Source: VAXT01 sp035318925 (GTDB lineage: Bacteria > Actinomycetota > Thermoleophilia > Gaiellales > Gaiellaceae). Taken from it: 64,000 bases of DNA. The stretch is taken from positions 1-64,000 of the forward strand of contig DATHDS010000037.1 of the NCBI GenBank assembly GCA_035318925.1. Direction: 5' to 3'. Shown one piece after another: positions 33,088 to 41,927 of this stretch. The notes beneath the pieces were generated by a model, which saw nothing but the letters and a program-made list of their open reading frames with translations, did not search any database and had not been told where the DNA came from. The position numbers were made by a program, and so were the translations under genes. How positions within the stretch are numbered: the first letter of the stretch is position 1; every line of letters starts with the position of its first letter.

Positions 33088-33423
33088 AACCGCGCCGTCG
33101 GGACACGCGCGGAGCGGCGTGCGCTGTGGCACTACCGGCTGCGCGGCTACCGAATCCTGGCCACGAACGCGTGGGCGGGAGGCTACGAGCTCGACCTCGT
33201 CGTCCGCCGCGGCCGGACGGTCGTCTTCTGCGAAGTGAAGTCGAAGGGCGGGCCTGGGCTCGGCGACCCGCTCGAGATGGTCACCGCCGAGAAGCAAAGG
33301 CGCATCGCGCGTGCCGCCGAGACCTGGCTTGCCGCTCACCCGCAGCTCCGCGGCTGCGAGACCCGGTTCGACGTCGTCGCCGAGCGCGAAGGGAAGCTGG
33401 AGCGTGTTGCGAACGCCTTTTGA
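32944..33423 (+). CDS. yraN: UPF0102/YraN family protein with repeat-derived N-terminus
   Basis: The conserved YraN domain (RAERRALWHYRLRGYRILATN, YELDLVVRRG, VVFCEVKSKGG) is a nuclease-like fold of unknown role, commonly near rnhB and comM. No usual start lies between the palindromic element and the domain. ATG 32944 in the element has AAGGAGG upstream and gives 159 residues, the first ~48 from the repeat; ATG 33016, also inside the repeat, gives 135. Normal family length is about 120. The domain is intact, so the gene is probably functional. Confidence 0.8.
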   Translation: MAEPPGRAARPEAGSSVASRLLAWMLPASAASERASHPGDEQHSAKPSNRAVGTRAERRALWHYRLRGYRILATNAWAGGYELDLVVRRGRTVVFCEVKSKGGPGLGDPLEMVTAEKQRRIARAAETWLAAHPQLRGCETRFDVVAEREGKLERVANAF

Positions 33424-33475
33424 CCACGGGTACGAAGAGGGAGTCTCGGCGCCCTCGTAGAACTCGTTCAGGGCG

Positions 33476-34603
33476 ATGGCACCGACGCAGGACGCCCTGT
33501 ACCGCGAGCTCGACGTAGACCCCGACCTCTCCTGGTCGGAGCGCGACCTGCCCGAGCGCGAGCGCACGAAGCACGTGCACCGCCTGCATCCCTACCTGGG
33601 CAAGTACGTGCCGCAGCTCGTCGAGGCGCTGCTCGCGCGCCATCTGCCGCGCGCGAAGACGGTGCTCGACCCGTTCGCGGGCTCGGGAACGACGCTCGTC
33701 CAGGCGCTCGAGGATGGACGCGACGCGACCGGCATCGACGTCGCCGCGTTCAACTGCCTGCTGATGGAGGTCAAGACCGGGGAGTACAACCTCTTCACGC
33801 TCGAGCGCGAGCTGCGCGACTCGCTGCGGCGCCTCGAAACCTTCGAGGAGAATCGGCCCCCACGGCCCTCCGGCTACCTCGCCAAGTGGTTCGCGCCGCG
33901 TGCCGCTGCAGAGCTGGCCTTCTTCCGCTCCTTCGTCGACGACTACGAGCACGCCGACGTCCTCCGCATCGTGCTCGCGCGGGCGGCCCGCTCGGCGCGC
34001 CGGACGACCCACTTCGACCTCGACTTCCCACGCGAGCCCCAGGCCGGCGAGTACTGGTGCCACAAGCACAAGAAGATCTGCCGCCCGGTCGATCGCGCCG
34101 AGCACTTCCTGCGCCGCTACGCGCTCGACACCCTCACGCGGGTCCGTGAGTTCTCGCGCGTGCGCGCGCGCGGGCGCGAGGCACAGGTCCTACACGGCGA
34201 CGCCCGCAACCTCGAACTGCCCGGCCCGTTCGACGGGGTCGTCACATCGCCGCCCTATCCGGGGCTGATCGACTACCACGAGCAGCACCGCTACGCGTAC
34301 GAGCTGCTCGGCCTCGACGACAAGCGCGACCTCGAGCTAGGAGCCGCCGCGCGGGGGGTGAGCGCGCAGGCGATTCGTGACTACGTCGACGGCATCGCGG
34401 CGGCACTCGCCAACGTGCGCGGCGCTCTCCGGCCGCGGGCCCCGGTGGTGATCGTGATCAACGACCGCCGCGACCTCTACCCGGAGATCCTCGAGCGGGC
34501 GGGCCTCGCGATCCAGGCCCGGTACCGGCGGCACGTGAACCGGCGCACCGGGCGTCGCGCGGGCGAGTTCTTCGAAGACGTGATCGTCGCGCGGCCGGTC
34601 TAG
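33476..34603 (+). CDS. Orphan DNA methyltransferase (SPPY type)
   Basis: 375 residues. The SAM-binding motif VLDPFAGSGTTLVQA (~residue 62) comes before the catalytic TSPPYPGLIDYHEQ (~residue 257), the reverse order of classic beta-type N4/N6 amino-methyltransferases. A Cys/His cluster (WCHKHKKIC) sits between them. The SPPY motif favours N4-cytosine or N6-adenine methylation of DNA. No restriction endonuclease or specificity subunit is adjacent, so it is probably an orphan regulatory or protective enzyme. It lies between yraN and the comM operon. Confidence 0.75.
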   Translation: MAPTQDALYRELDVDPDLSWSERDLPERERTKHVHRLHPYLGKYVPQLVEALLARHLPRAKTVLDPFAGSGTTLVQALEDGRDATGIDVAAFNCLLMEVKTGEYNLFTLERELRDSLRRLETFEENRPPRPSGYLAKWFAPRAAAELAFFRSFVDDYEHADVLRIVLARAARSARRTTHFDLDFPREPQAGEYWCHKHKKICRPVDRAEHFLRRYALDTLTRVREFSRVRARGREAQVLHGDARNLELPGPFDGVVTSPPYPGLIDYHEQHRYAYELLGLDDKRDLELGAAARGVSAQAIRDYVDGIAAALANVRGALRPRAPVVIVINDRRDLYPEILERAGLAIQARYRRHVNRRTGRRAGEFFEDVIVARPV

Positions 34604-34605
34604 GG

Positions 34606-35532
34606 TCAGCGAGGCGGCAGGCGATCGAAGTCGTCGATGCTGTAGATGTCCGAGCGCTCCGTGCTACAGACGGTTCGGTCGAAGTAGATCCGTGTCATGC
34701 TGATCTCGCCCGGAGGCTTGATCGCGACCGGCGTCGCGTACGTGAGGCCGAAGTCCTGGCCGGCGGGGAACGAGTAGAGCACCTCCGTCGCCCCGTAGAT
34801 GGTCGTCTTGACGAGCTCCGCGGCCGCGCCACACTCCGATCCGCTGCGCCCGTAGTAGGTCGTCCCGGTCGCAGTCACGGACGGCCCGTACTGGACCTGG
34901 CCGGTGGTCGGCATCGGGGTCGTCACCTGGTTCGTCGTTTCGTATCTGAAGACGGTGCACGTACCGGAAACACACTTCATCCAGACCGCGAAGTCGCCGT
35001 TCACCTGTCCGGCCTGCAGGAGCCCGTGCTTGCTGCGCAGCGAGTCCAGAACCCGCTGTTCTCCGGTCACGAGGTTGCGCAGGATGACCTGCTGCTTCGA
35101 GCCGCTGAAGACGACGCCCCGGTCGAAGAGCAGCCAGTCGCCCGAGATCGTCGGCCGCCATTCCCAGCGCTTCGTGTTCACGCCCTGCGGGCTGTTCCGG
35201 CGGTGCGTCGTGAGGTCGAAGAAGCGGATGTTCGAATTCCGCTTCGAGACCTCCTGGTAGGCGAGCCTCGTGCCGTCGATCCCGCCTGCCCAGCCGTAGG
35301 TTCGGCGAGCGTTCACCTTGACGGGCGCCTCGGTTCCCAGCTGCGCATAGACATCGAGGGTGTGCGGCTGTCCGCGTCTGCTTTTCGCCCACGCGAAGTA
35401 ATCTCCGCTCGCTGCGGGGGTCGTCTCGTTCCGCGGGCTCGTCTTGACCGGCACCGGAGCCGTCGCGGCGGACGCGGTGACAGTGAGGAGCCCTGCGACG
35501 GCGAACAGACCGACGGCTCTCAGCGCGTTCAT
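34606..35532 (-). CDS. Secreted beta-propeller-like protein (paralogue 1)
   Basis: 308 residues. Signal peptide ~1-25 (LRAVGLFAVAGLLTVTASA), then repeated blade-like strands: GDYFAWAKSRRG, GTRLAYQEVSK, GDWLLFDRG, GDFAVWMK. Three Cys pairs are likely disulfides. It ends close to the methyltransferase gene on the opposite strand. About 40% similar by eye to the neighbouring 35567-36535 product. Function unknown. Confidence 0.65.
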   Translation of the reverse strand: MNALRAVGLFAVAGLLTVTASAATAPVPVKTSPRNETTPAASGDYFAWAKSRRGQPHTLDVYAQLGTEAPVKVNARRTYGWAGGIDGTRLAYQEVSKRNSNIRFFDLTTHRRNSPQGVNTKRWEWRPTISGDWLLFDRGVVFSGSKQQVILRNLVTGEQRVLDSLRSKHGLLQAGQVNGDFAVWMKCVSGTCTVFRYETTNQVTTPMPTTGQVQYGPSVTATGTTYYGRSGSECGAAAELVKTTIYGATEVLYSFPAGQDFGLTYATPVAIKPPGEISMTRIYFDRTVCSTERSDIYSIDDFDRLPPR

Positions 35533-35566
35533 ATGGAGAGTTTCTCCGCCGGGAAGTGGTTGCAAA

Positions 35567-36535
35567 CTATCGCGGAGGCGGAGGCAGCTCGATGTCGTCG
35601 ACGCGGTAGATATCCCACGTCTGCTTGGAGCAGTTGACGCTGTCGTAGTAGATCTGCGTCGTCGGCCCGGCCGGCGGATCCGGGGGCAATGTGTAGGCGT
35701 ACGTGACGTCCACGTCGCGGCCCGGCGGCAACGAGGCCAGTACTTCGGGCAGGCCGACCAGAGGCTGCTTGACGAGCTCCACCGACTTGCCGCAGCCCTT
35801 CGTGCTCCGCAGGTAGTAGACCGTCCCGTACGGGTTGACGGACGGGCTGTAGGCCACCTTCGCCGGCAGTGTGGGTAGCGCCGTGGCGGTGGCCGTCGCC
35901 AGGTCGTACCGGTAGATGACGCATTGCGGATACGGGTCGCAGCGGGCCCACACGGCGTAGTTCCCGTTGATCTGCCCGGCGCTGAGGAGGCCGTTGCGAT
36001 TGCGCATGTGGGCGAGCACGCGCCGCTCGCCCGTGACGAGGTTGCGGAGCAGGACTCTCTGCGTCGAGGTGCCATACGAGCGGCCGCGGCTGAAGAGGAT
36101 CCAGTCGTGGGAGATCGTCCCGCAGCACTCCCAGTTCTTCGTGTTCACTCCGGCGGGGAGCTTCTTCAGCCGCCTCGTCTGGAGGTCGAAGAGCCTGAGG
36201 TCGGACTCGGTCGCGAACTGGCCGCGGATCAGTTGGTAGAGGAGCCTCGTCCCGTCGATTCCGCCGCCGTAGGCCTGGGTGCCCTTCCGGTTGACCTTGA
36301 AGGGGGGGTCGGTCCCGTGCTGGGCGAAGAGGTCGAATGGGCTTGCCGAGCGCCCCCGGCTCCTCGACCAGACGAACCAGTTGTCGCCGGCGGAGGGGCT
36401 GACCTCGTTGTGGCGCGTCGTCTTGACGGGAATCGGGGTTGCAGCCGCGCCCGCAACCGCGGTGATGATCGAGCCGACCAGGAGCGCGAAAAAGAGTTCA
36501 CGCTTCCGGTTTGCCCGCGTGACAGACAGGCGCAC
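35567..36535 (-). CDS. Secreted beta-propeller-like protein (paralogue 2)
   Basis: 322 residues with a signal or anchor helix (~14-32). It shares with paralogue 1 the order PVKTxxxNExxPSAGDNWFVW, IDGTRLLYQ, GVNTKxWE, RNLVTGERRVL and GLLSAGQINGNYAVW. It is upstream of paralogue 1 with a 34-base gap, so they are probably co-transcribed. It is divergent from comM, with 22 bases between start codons. Function unknown. Confidence 0.65.
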   Translation of the reverse strand: MRLSVTRANRKRELFFALLVGSIITAVAGAAATPIPVKTTRHNEVSPSAGDNWFVWSRSRGRSASPFDLFAQHGTDPPFKVNRKGTQAYGGGIDGTRLLYQLIRGQFATESDLRLFDLQTRRLKKLPAGVNTKNWECCGTISHDWILFSRGRSYGTSTQRVLLRNLVTGERRVLAHMRNRNGLLSAGQINGNYAVWARCDPYPQCVIYRYDLATATATALPTLPAKVAYSPSVNPYGTVYYLRSTKGCGKSVELVKQPLVGLPEVLASLPPGRDVDVTYAYTLPPDPPAGPTTQIYYDSVNCSKQTWDIYRVDDIELPPPPR

Positions 36536-36545
36536 GCGTCCAGCC

Positions 36546-36557
36546 TAGCCTGGGCAC
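36546..36557 (+). promoter_or_regulatory. Leaderless promoter of comM
   Basis: TAGCCT at 36546-36551, six bases, then ATG 36558. It lies in the 22-base gap to the divergent secreted-protein gene. Confidence 0.5.
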
Positions 36558-38030
36558 ATGCTGGCGCGGACGGTCACGCATGCACTCGTCGGGCTCGACG
36601 CACGTCGGGTCGAGGTCGAAGCCCATCTCCAGAACGGGGCACCGGCGTTCGCGATCGTCGGGCTCGCCGACCGCGCCTGCCAGGAGGCGAAGGAGCGCGT
36701 CCGCAGCGGGATCGCCTCGGCCGAGCTCGAGTGGCCGGGGCGGCGCATCACCGTCAATCTCGCGCCGGCGGGCCTGCGCAAGGAGGGCTCCGGCTTCGAT
36801 CTGCCGATCGCGCTTTCGATTCTCGCCGCCTCGGGCCAGATCCCGCGCGACCGGCTGGCCGAGCACGCCGCCGTCGGCGAGCTTGGCCTCCACGGGCAGC
36901 TGCGGCCGGTCGGGGGTGCGCTCGCTCTGGCGGAGGCGGCGCGTCAGGAGGGGCTGTCCAGGATCCTCTGCGCGGCTCGCTCCGCACCCGAAGCCGCCCT
37001 CTCAGGCATCGAGCCCGTGCCGCTCCGCCATCTCGCCGAGGCTGCCGCCTACCTGCGCGGCGAGAGCGAGCCGGAGCCCTACGTCGAGAGCAACGGGCAC
37101 CCGCCGCCGGAGCAGACGCTCCTCGATCTCGCCGACGTCCGCGGCCAGGAGCGGGCGCGCCGCGCCCTCGAGATCGCCGCCGCGGGTGGCCACAACCTCC
37201 TGCTCGCGGGCCCGCCCGGCACGGGAAAGTCGATGCTCGCGCGACGGCTGCCCGGGATCCTGCCACCGCTCTCGACGGCAGAGGCGCTCGAGGTGACGCG
37301 GATCCATTCGGTCGCCGGGATGCTCGCGGCCGATCGGCCGCTCGTCACCACCCGGCCATTGCGCTCGCCGCACTACAACGCCTCGGTGGCCGCGCTCGTC
37401 GGAGGCGGCGGTGGCGGTGCCGGGCCCCGGCCGGGCGAGGTCAGCCTCGCCCACCGGGGAGTGCTCGTGCTCGACGAGTTCGCCGAGTTCCAGCGACCGG
37501 CCCTCGAGGCGCTTCGCCAGCCGCTCGAGGACGGCGTCGTCTCGATCGCGCGCGTCGGGGGCCGGGCTGTGTTCCCGGCCCGCTTCCAGCTCGTGGCGGC
37601 CATGAACCTCTGTCCGTGCGGGGCGCGCGGCGATCCCGCCGCCGAGTGCAAGTGTTCGCCGCAGCGGCTCTCGGCGTACCGGGACAAGCTCTCGCGGGCG
37701 CTTCTCGACCGGTTCGACCTCGTCGTCGCGATGCCGCGTCCACGCGCCGCCGAGCTCGCCGCCGCTCCCAGCGAAGCCTCGGCGCCGGTGCGCGAGCGCG
37801 TCGAGTCGGCGCGCGAATGGATCGAGTCCGGGCGGCCGCCGTGGTCGAAGGAGGCCACCGAGCTGCTCGACCGCGCGGTCGAGCGCCTGCCGCTCTCCGG
37901 GCGGGGGAGGGCCCGGTCGCGCCGGGTTGCGGAGACGATTGCAGCGCTCGCCGCCAAGCCCGAGGTTGCCGCCTCGCACCTTGCTGAGGCGCTTGCCTAC
38001 CGCTCGCCGAGAGAGCTCGGGCCGACATGA
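36558..38030 (+). CDS. comM: Mg-chelatase-like AAA ATPase ComM/YifB
   Basis: A 490-residue hexameric helicase-like ATPase that promotes branch migration during natural transformation in studied bacteria. N-terminal Lon-like domain (VEAHLQNGAPAFAIVGLAD); Walker A AGPPGTGKSML at ~215; Walker B GVLVLDEFAEF; zinc-type CPCGARGDPAAECKC; C-terminal Mg-chelatase helical domain. dprA overlaps its end by ATGA. Confidence 0.93.
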   Translation: MLARTVTHALVGLDARRVEVEAHLQNGAPAFAIVGLADRACQEAKERVRSGIASAELEWPGRRITVNLAPAGLRKEGSGFDLPIALSILAASGQIPRDRLAEHAAVGELGLHGQLRPVGGALALAEAARQEGLSRILCAARSAPEAALSGIEPVPLRHLAEAAAYLRGESEPEPYVESNGHPPPEQTLLDLADVRGQERARRALEIAAAGGHNLLLAGPPGTGKSMLARRLPGILPPLSTAEALEVTRIHSVAGMLAADRPLVTTRPLRSPHYNASVAALVGGGGGGAGPRPGEVSLAHRGVLVLDEFAEFQRPALEALRQPLEDGVVSIARVGGRAVFPARFQLVAAMNLCPCGARGDPAAECKCSPQRLSAYRDKLSRALLDRFDLVVAMPRPRAAELAAAPSEASAPVRERVESAREWIESGRPPWSKEATELLDRAVERLPLSGRGRARSRRVAETIAALAAKPEVAASHLAEALAYRSPRELGPT

Positions 38031-39007
38031 AGGAGCTCGCAGTGGCGTCCTTCGCGGCCGAGCGCGGCGTGCACCTAATCCGCGAGCCACGCGACCCCGC
38101 CTATCGGGCCTTCGCGCGGTCGTTCGACGACGCCGGCTATCTCGCCGGGCTCGGGGCGAACGGGATTCGGTGGCTGGCCCGTTCGGATGCCGGCTTTCCG
38201 AGTCTGCTGGGTGCGATCCACGACCCACCGGTGGGCTTGTTCGTGCGCGGTGCCGCGGAGGTGGACCTTCTCGGGCGCGCGGCGGTCGGGGTCGTCGGTG
38301 CCCGCTCGTGCTCGCCCTACGGCGCTCAGGTCGCGCGGATTCTCGGGCGCGAGCTCGCCGCGGCGGGCCTGGTCGTCGTCAGCGGTCTCGCCCGCGGGAT
38401 CGACGGCGAGGCGCACCGGGGTGCGCTCGACGCGGGCGGGACGACCGTGGCCGTGCTCGGCTGCGGGATCGATCGTGACTATCCCGCCTCGCACGCCGAG
38501 CTGGCGGCCCGGATTCGCGCAACGGGGCTCGCGGTCTCGGAGTACGCGCCTGGGGTCGAGCCTGCGCCGTGGAGGTTCCCGGCGCGGAACAGGATCATCG
38601 CGGGGCTCTGTGCCGCGACCGTCGTCGTCGAAGCGCGCGAGCGCAGCGGCGCGCTGATCACCGCCGACCTCGCCCTCGAGGAGGGCCGCGAGGTGCTCGC
38701 GGTTCCGGGCGAGATCACCTCGGCGCTCTCGCGGGGAACGAACGACCTGCTGCGGCTCGGCGCAACGCCCCTGATCGGCTCGGCCGACGTCCTCGAGCTC
38801 TTCGGGCTCTCACCGGCCGCGGCCGCGGCGGTCGAGCTCACCGATGTCGCCGAAAAGGTACTCGGCCGCCTTCGCGACGGCCCGGCGAGCGCCGACGAGC
38901 TCGTCAGGGCAACCGGCCTGGACGCGGGGGCGCTCGCTTCCGCCTTGACCGAGCTCGAGCTGGCGGGTGTCGCGGTCGCGGCAGGAGGCGTGTACCGGGC
39001 CAACTAG
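38027..39007 (+). CDS. dprA: DNA processing protein DprA
   Basis: A 326-residue Rossmann-fold protein that loads RecA on incoming single-stranded DNA. GVVGARSCSPYGAQVARILG, VVSGLARGIDGEAHRGAL, VLGCGIDRDYPASHAEL and PARNRIIAGLCAATVVVEA are the family blocks, and a C-terminal winged helix (~265-326) is present. It overlaps comM by four bases. No comEA/comEC is in the window, so competence is not shown. Confidence 0.94.
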   Translation: MKELAVASFAAERGVHLIREPRDPAYRAFARSFDDAGYLAGLGANGIRWLARSDAGFPSLLGAIHDPPVGLFVRGAAEVDLLGRAAVGVVGARSCSPYGAQVARILGRELAAAGLVVVSGLARGIDGEAHRGALDAGGTTVAVLGCGIDRDYPASHAELAARIRATGLAVSEYAPGVEPAPWRFPARNRIIAGLCAATVVVEARERSGALITADLALEEGREVLAVPGEITSALSRGTNDLLRLGATPLIGSADVLELFGLSPAAAAAVELTDVAEKVLGRLRDGPASADELVRATGLDAGALASALTELELAGVAVAAGGVYRAN

Positions 39008-39016
39008 CATCGCGCC
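39005..39016 (+). promoter_or_regulatory. Leaderless promoter overlapping the dprA stop
   Basis: TAGCAT at 39005-39010 includes the dprA TAG; six bases follow before ATG 39017. The downstream gene could be read from here as well as from the comM-dprA transcript. Confidence 0.4.
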
Positions 39017-40192
39017 ATGGCCGTGGGGCTGGACGCGAACCAATCGCCATCCGCGCCGAGCGTCGAGGAGGTTCGGCGCATCGTGACGATCTCGAATCCG
39101 GTCATCCGTAACCTCGAAATCACCGAGTGCTACTCGCGACTGGCCGCGGCCTTCGCGGCGCGGAGCGGCGCGGGCGCGAACTGGTGCACGTACGCGACGT
39201 GGGCCTCACGACAGGCGGGCGGGACGATTCGTGGCGAGGACTTGCTCGAGCAGCTCGGGCGCAAGTTCGGGCACGGCCGCCGGCTACTGCATCCGATCAG
39301 GACGCTCTGGCGCCGGCTGCTGCGCCGCGGCCTCTTCCAGCGCGAGACGCGGATCGGGCGCCTGACGGCCGAGCTGCACACGCCGTTCGACGCGTTCGAG
39401 CGCGCCAGCGACTCGGTGGCGCGCGGGAACCTCAAGGTGTTCCAGGAGATCGGGCTCGAGTTCGCGCGCTACCTGCATGCATGCCCGCCCGACGGGGTCG
39501 ATTCGGATGCGTTCAAGCGTTTCCTCGACGGATTGCGCCCGGGAGACCCGCCCGCTGGGCAGCGCTATCTGCGTGCGGCGTTCGAGTGGTACGAGCACGG
39601 GCGCAGCGAGCGCGACCCGAAGGCGAGGATGGAGCTCGCCGTGCTCTCCAACCTCGCGATCGGCTTCCACGAGCAGACGCGCCTGCAGCCGCAGATCCGC
39701 GAGGCGCTCGACGCCGCGTACGCCACACCAAAGGATCTCGGCCGGCGCGCGCTCGAGGCGCTCTTCCCTTCGGCGGCGCGCCTGTGGCCGGCCGTCAAGC
39801 GTCCAGCCGCCGCCGTCGTAGGCGTTGTCGCGTCAGGCGCACAGCATGCCGCGAGCAGGCTCGCGCGCGAGGCGATCACCGAGTCGCTCATGGTGCTCGC
39901 GCTGCCGGGACGGGTGCTGGCGCTCAGCATGCACCTGGGGGACGCCTACCCGGAGGCGCTCCGCGACCCGGCGAACACGGACTTGATCGAGTTCCTGGCA
40001 AGGTTCGAGCCGCTCCCGCCGGCGCCCGATCGATGCGGCGCGCGCGACTGGTCGGACCTCCACCAGCGGATGCACTACATCGTTCACCTGTTCCGGGCGT
40101 TCCACCTGCGCGAAGAACTCTCTGGACCTCCGTTCACACCGGAGCAGGTCGCGAGCTTCAACCGCGGCATCGTGCCGGACGGTGAGCTGTGA
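39017..40192 (+). CDS. Hypothetical protein (391 residues)
   Basis: A mostly helical protein. Residues 28-75 (TISNPVIRNLEITECYSRL...) and a TYATWASRQAGGTI motif begin a conserved-looking helical core. A mildly hydrophobic stretch around 270-310 (AAAVVGVVASGAQHA; ESLMVLALPGRVLAL) could be one or two weak membrane helices. The C-terminal LHQRMHYIVHLFRAFHLREEL is amphipathic. I do not recognise the family and no catalytic motif is evident. It follows dprA with its own -10-like sequence. Confidence 0.65.
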   Translation: MAVGLDANQSPSAPSVEEVRRIVTISNPVIRNLEITECYSRLAAAFAARSGAGANWCTYATWASRQAGGTIRGEDLLEQLGRKFGHGRRLLHPIRTLWRRLLRRGLFQRETRIGRLTAELHTPFDAFERASDSVARGNLKVFQEIGLEFARYLHACPPDGVDSDAFKRFLDGLRPGDPPAGQRYLRAAFEWYEHGRSERDPKARMELAVLSNLAIGFHEQTRLQPQIREALDAAYATPKDLGRRALEALFPSAARLWPAVKRPAAAVVGVVASGAQHAASRLAREAITESLMVLALPGRVLALSMHLGDAYPEALRDPANTDLIEFLARFEPLPPAPDRCGARDWSDLHQRMHYIVHLFRAFHLREELSGPPFTPEQVASFNRGIVPDGEL

Positions 40193-40290
40193 CGGGTCGT
40201 ACACTCCGTTTGGATTGGACGGAAAGCAAGCTTGCGCGCGCCCGTGATGCGATTTCCGGCAAGACGCACGCGGCTCACCCCACACGCTCG

Positions 40291-41925
40291 CTACGCGTCC
40301 GCGCTGCGTGAGCGACGTCTCGTGCTGCGGCGTCGAGCTCGCCGGGCGTCGGCCAGGATAGCCCGGGCCGCGTTCCTCCCGGGGCCGCCGGTGACCCCGC
40401 CTCCGGGGTGTGTGCCCGCCCCACACATGTAGAGGCCGCGGATCCCGGTAAGCCGGTAGCGAGCATGGCCGAGGAGGGGCCGCCAGGCGAAGACCTGGTC
40501 GAGGGCATGCTCGCCGTGCATCGGGTGCCCGCCGCTGAGCCCGTACTCTCGCTCGAGGTCCGCAGGCGTGACGACGTGGCGAGCGACGATCGTGTCCGCG
40601 ATGCCCGGTGCATAGACCTCGAGCGTCCGCACGGCCGTGTCCGCTACACGATCACGCGCTGCCTCGTCCCAGTCCGCGTCGCGGAGGTGCCGTGGCGCGT
40701 ACTGGAACAGCGCGGTGACCACGTGGGTCCCATCAGGGGCGAGCGAGGGGTCGGAGAGGGTGGGGATCGTCGCCTCGAGATACGGGTGCTCGGAGATCCG
40801 GCCGTACTTCGAGTCGTCGAATGCCCGCTCGAGGTCGTCGAGGCTCGGTGCGACGACGATCCGCCCGTGCAGGCGCTCGCCGTCGACGCCGCCGATCGCC
40901 GGCAAGCCCTCCAGGACGAGGGTCACCTTCGCCGCGACGCCGGGCATGCGGATGTGCTCGACTCGCCAGCCCAGCGTCGGACCGAGCTCGGCCGGGTCGA
41001 CGAGGCGGAGAAGAGTCTGCTTGGGATCGGCGTTCGATGCGACGATTCGCGCGTCGACCTCCTCGCCGCTCGCGAGGGCGACCCCATCGACCGAGCCTCG
41101 CCCTGTTCGGACGGCCACAACGTCGGCGTCGAAGCGAATCGTCGCGCCGTTGCTCCGCGCGGCGGCGACGAGCGCCTTCACCAGGGAGTCCGGTCCGCCG
41201 CGCGCGAAGACCGTGCGGCCCGCCGCTCCTCCTCCCGAGGCCGAGTCCCACAGGAAGTTGAGCGCGGTCCCCGCCGACCGGGGGCCCATGGCCGCGTACC
41301 GAACGCCCCGCGCGCCGAGGGCGCCGCGGAGCGCCTCGTCCTCGACGGCTTCGCCGACGAGGTCCGCGACGGACATCGGCAGCACCCGCAGCGCCTCGCG
41401 TCGCTGCTCCCTCCCGAGGTGCCGCAGCCCGTTCAGGAGCATGAGGCCGCCGGTGGCGTCCGCGAGGGACGGAGACGCGAGGTCCGGCGGCTCGGTCGCC
41501 TGGATGCGGGTCAGGAAGGCGCCCAGCGAGCGGATCCTGCGGTCGAAGGCGACGTACGCCTCGGCATCGCGCGGCCGGGGCCCCGTCCGGAGCTCTGTCG
41601 CCGTCCGGACCGGGTCGCGCCACAACGTGAGGCCGGGCCCGTCGACGGACGGGGCGAAGGCCGCCACCTCCGGCTCGATGGCGCGGAAGCCGTGCGAGCC
41701 GAGCCCGAGGTCACGGACGACGTCGTCACGGAGACCTCCGACGCAGTTGGCCGCAACCGGCGCGCGCACACCGGGCGCGACCTCCTCCGTGGCCAGAGGG
41801 CCGCCCGCCCGGCTTCGCCGCTCGAGAACCAGCGTCCGGAGACCCGCCTTCGCCAGGTACGACGCCGTGACCAGGCCGTTGTGGCCGGCCCCGACCACGA
41901 CCGCGTCGTATTGCTCCCGGGCCAC
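40291..41925 (-). CDS. Phytoene-dehydrogenase-like FAD oxidoreductase (2)
   Basis: 544 residues. N-terminal FAD motif DAVVVGAGHNGLVTASYLAKAG (GxGxxG type), EVAPGVRAPV loop, and C-terminal GIRGLYMCGAGTHPGGGVTGGPGRNAAR closing the FAD site. The family (CrtI/PYROXD2-like) covers carotenoid desaturases and uncharacterised amine or lipid oxidases. GTG 41925 lies two bases after the stop of the upstream paralogue, so they are one operon. No other carotenoid gene is near, so the substrate is unknown. Confidence 0.85.
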   Translation of the reverse strand: MAREQYDAVVVGAGHNGLVTASYLAKAGLRTLVLERRSRAGGPLATEEVAPGVRAPVAANCVGGLRDDVVRDLGLGSHGFRAIEPEVAAFAPSVDGPGLTLWRDPVRTATELRTGPRPRDAEAYVAFDRRIRSLGAFLTRIQATEPPDLASPSLADATGGLMLLNGLRHLGREQRREALRVLPMSVADLVGEAVEDEALRGALGARGVRYAAMGPRSAGTALNFLWDSASGGGAAGRTVFARGGPDSLVKALVAAARSNGATIRFDADVVAVRTGRGSVDGVALASGEEVDARIVASNADPKQTLLRLVDPAELGPTLGWRVEHIRMPGVAAKVTLVLEGLPAIGGVDGERLHGRIVVAPSLDDLERAFDDSKYGRISEHPYLEATIPTLSDPSLAPDGTHVVTALFQYAPRHLRDADWDEAARDRVADTAVRTLEVYAPGIADTIVARHVVTPADLEREYGLSGGHPMHGEHALDQVFAWRPLLGHARYRLTGIRGLYMCGAGTHPGGGVTGGPGRNAARAILADARRARRRSTRRRSRSADA

Positions 41926-41927
41926 GC

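Noticed and set aside
38027..39007. Complete natural-competence system at comM-dprA
   Set aside because: Only comM and dprA are present; both are widespread in non-competent bacteria and no uptake genes are in the window.
40193..40290. Intergenic gap between convergent genes examined for RNA genes
   Set aside because: No tRNA-like, hairpin or coding signal was seen.
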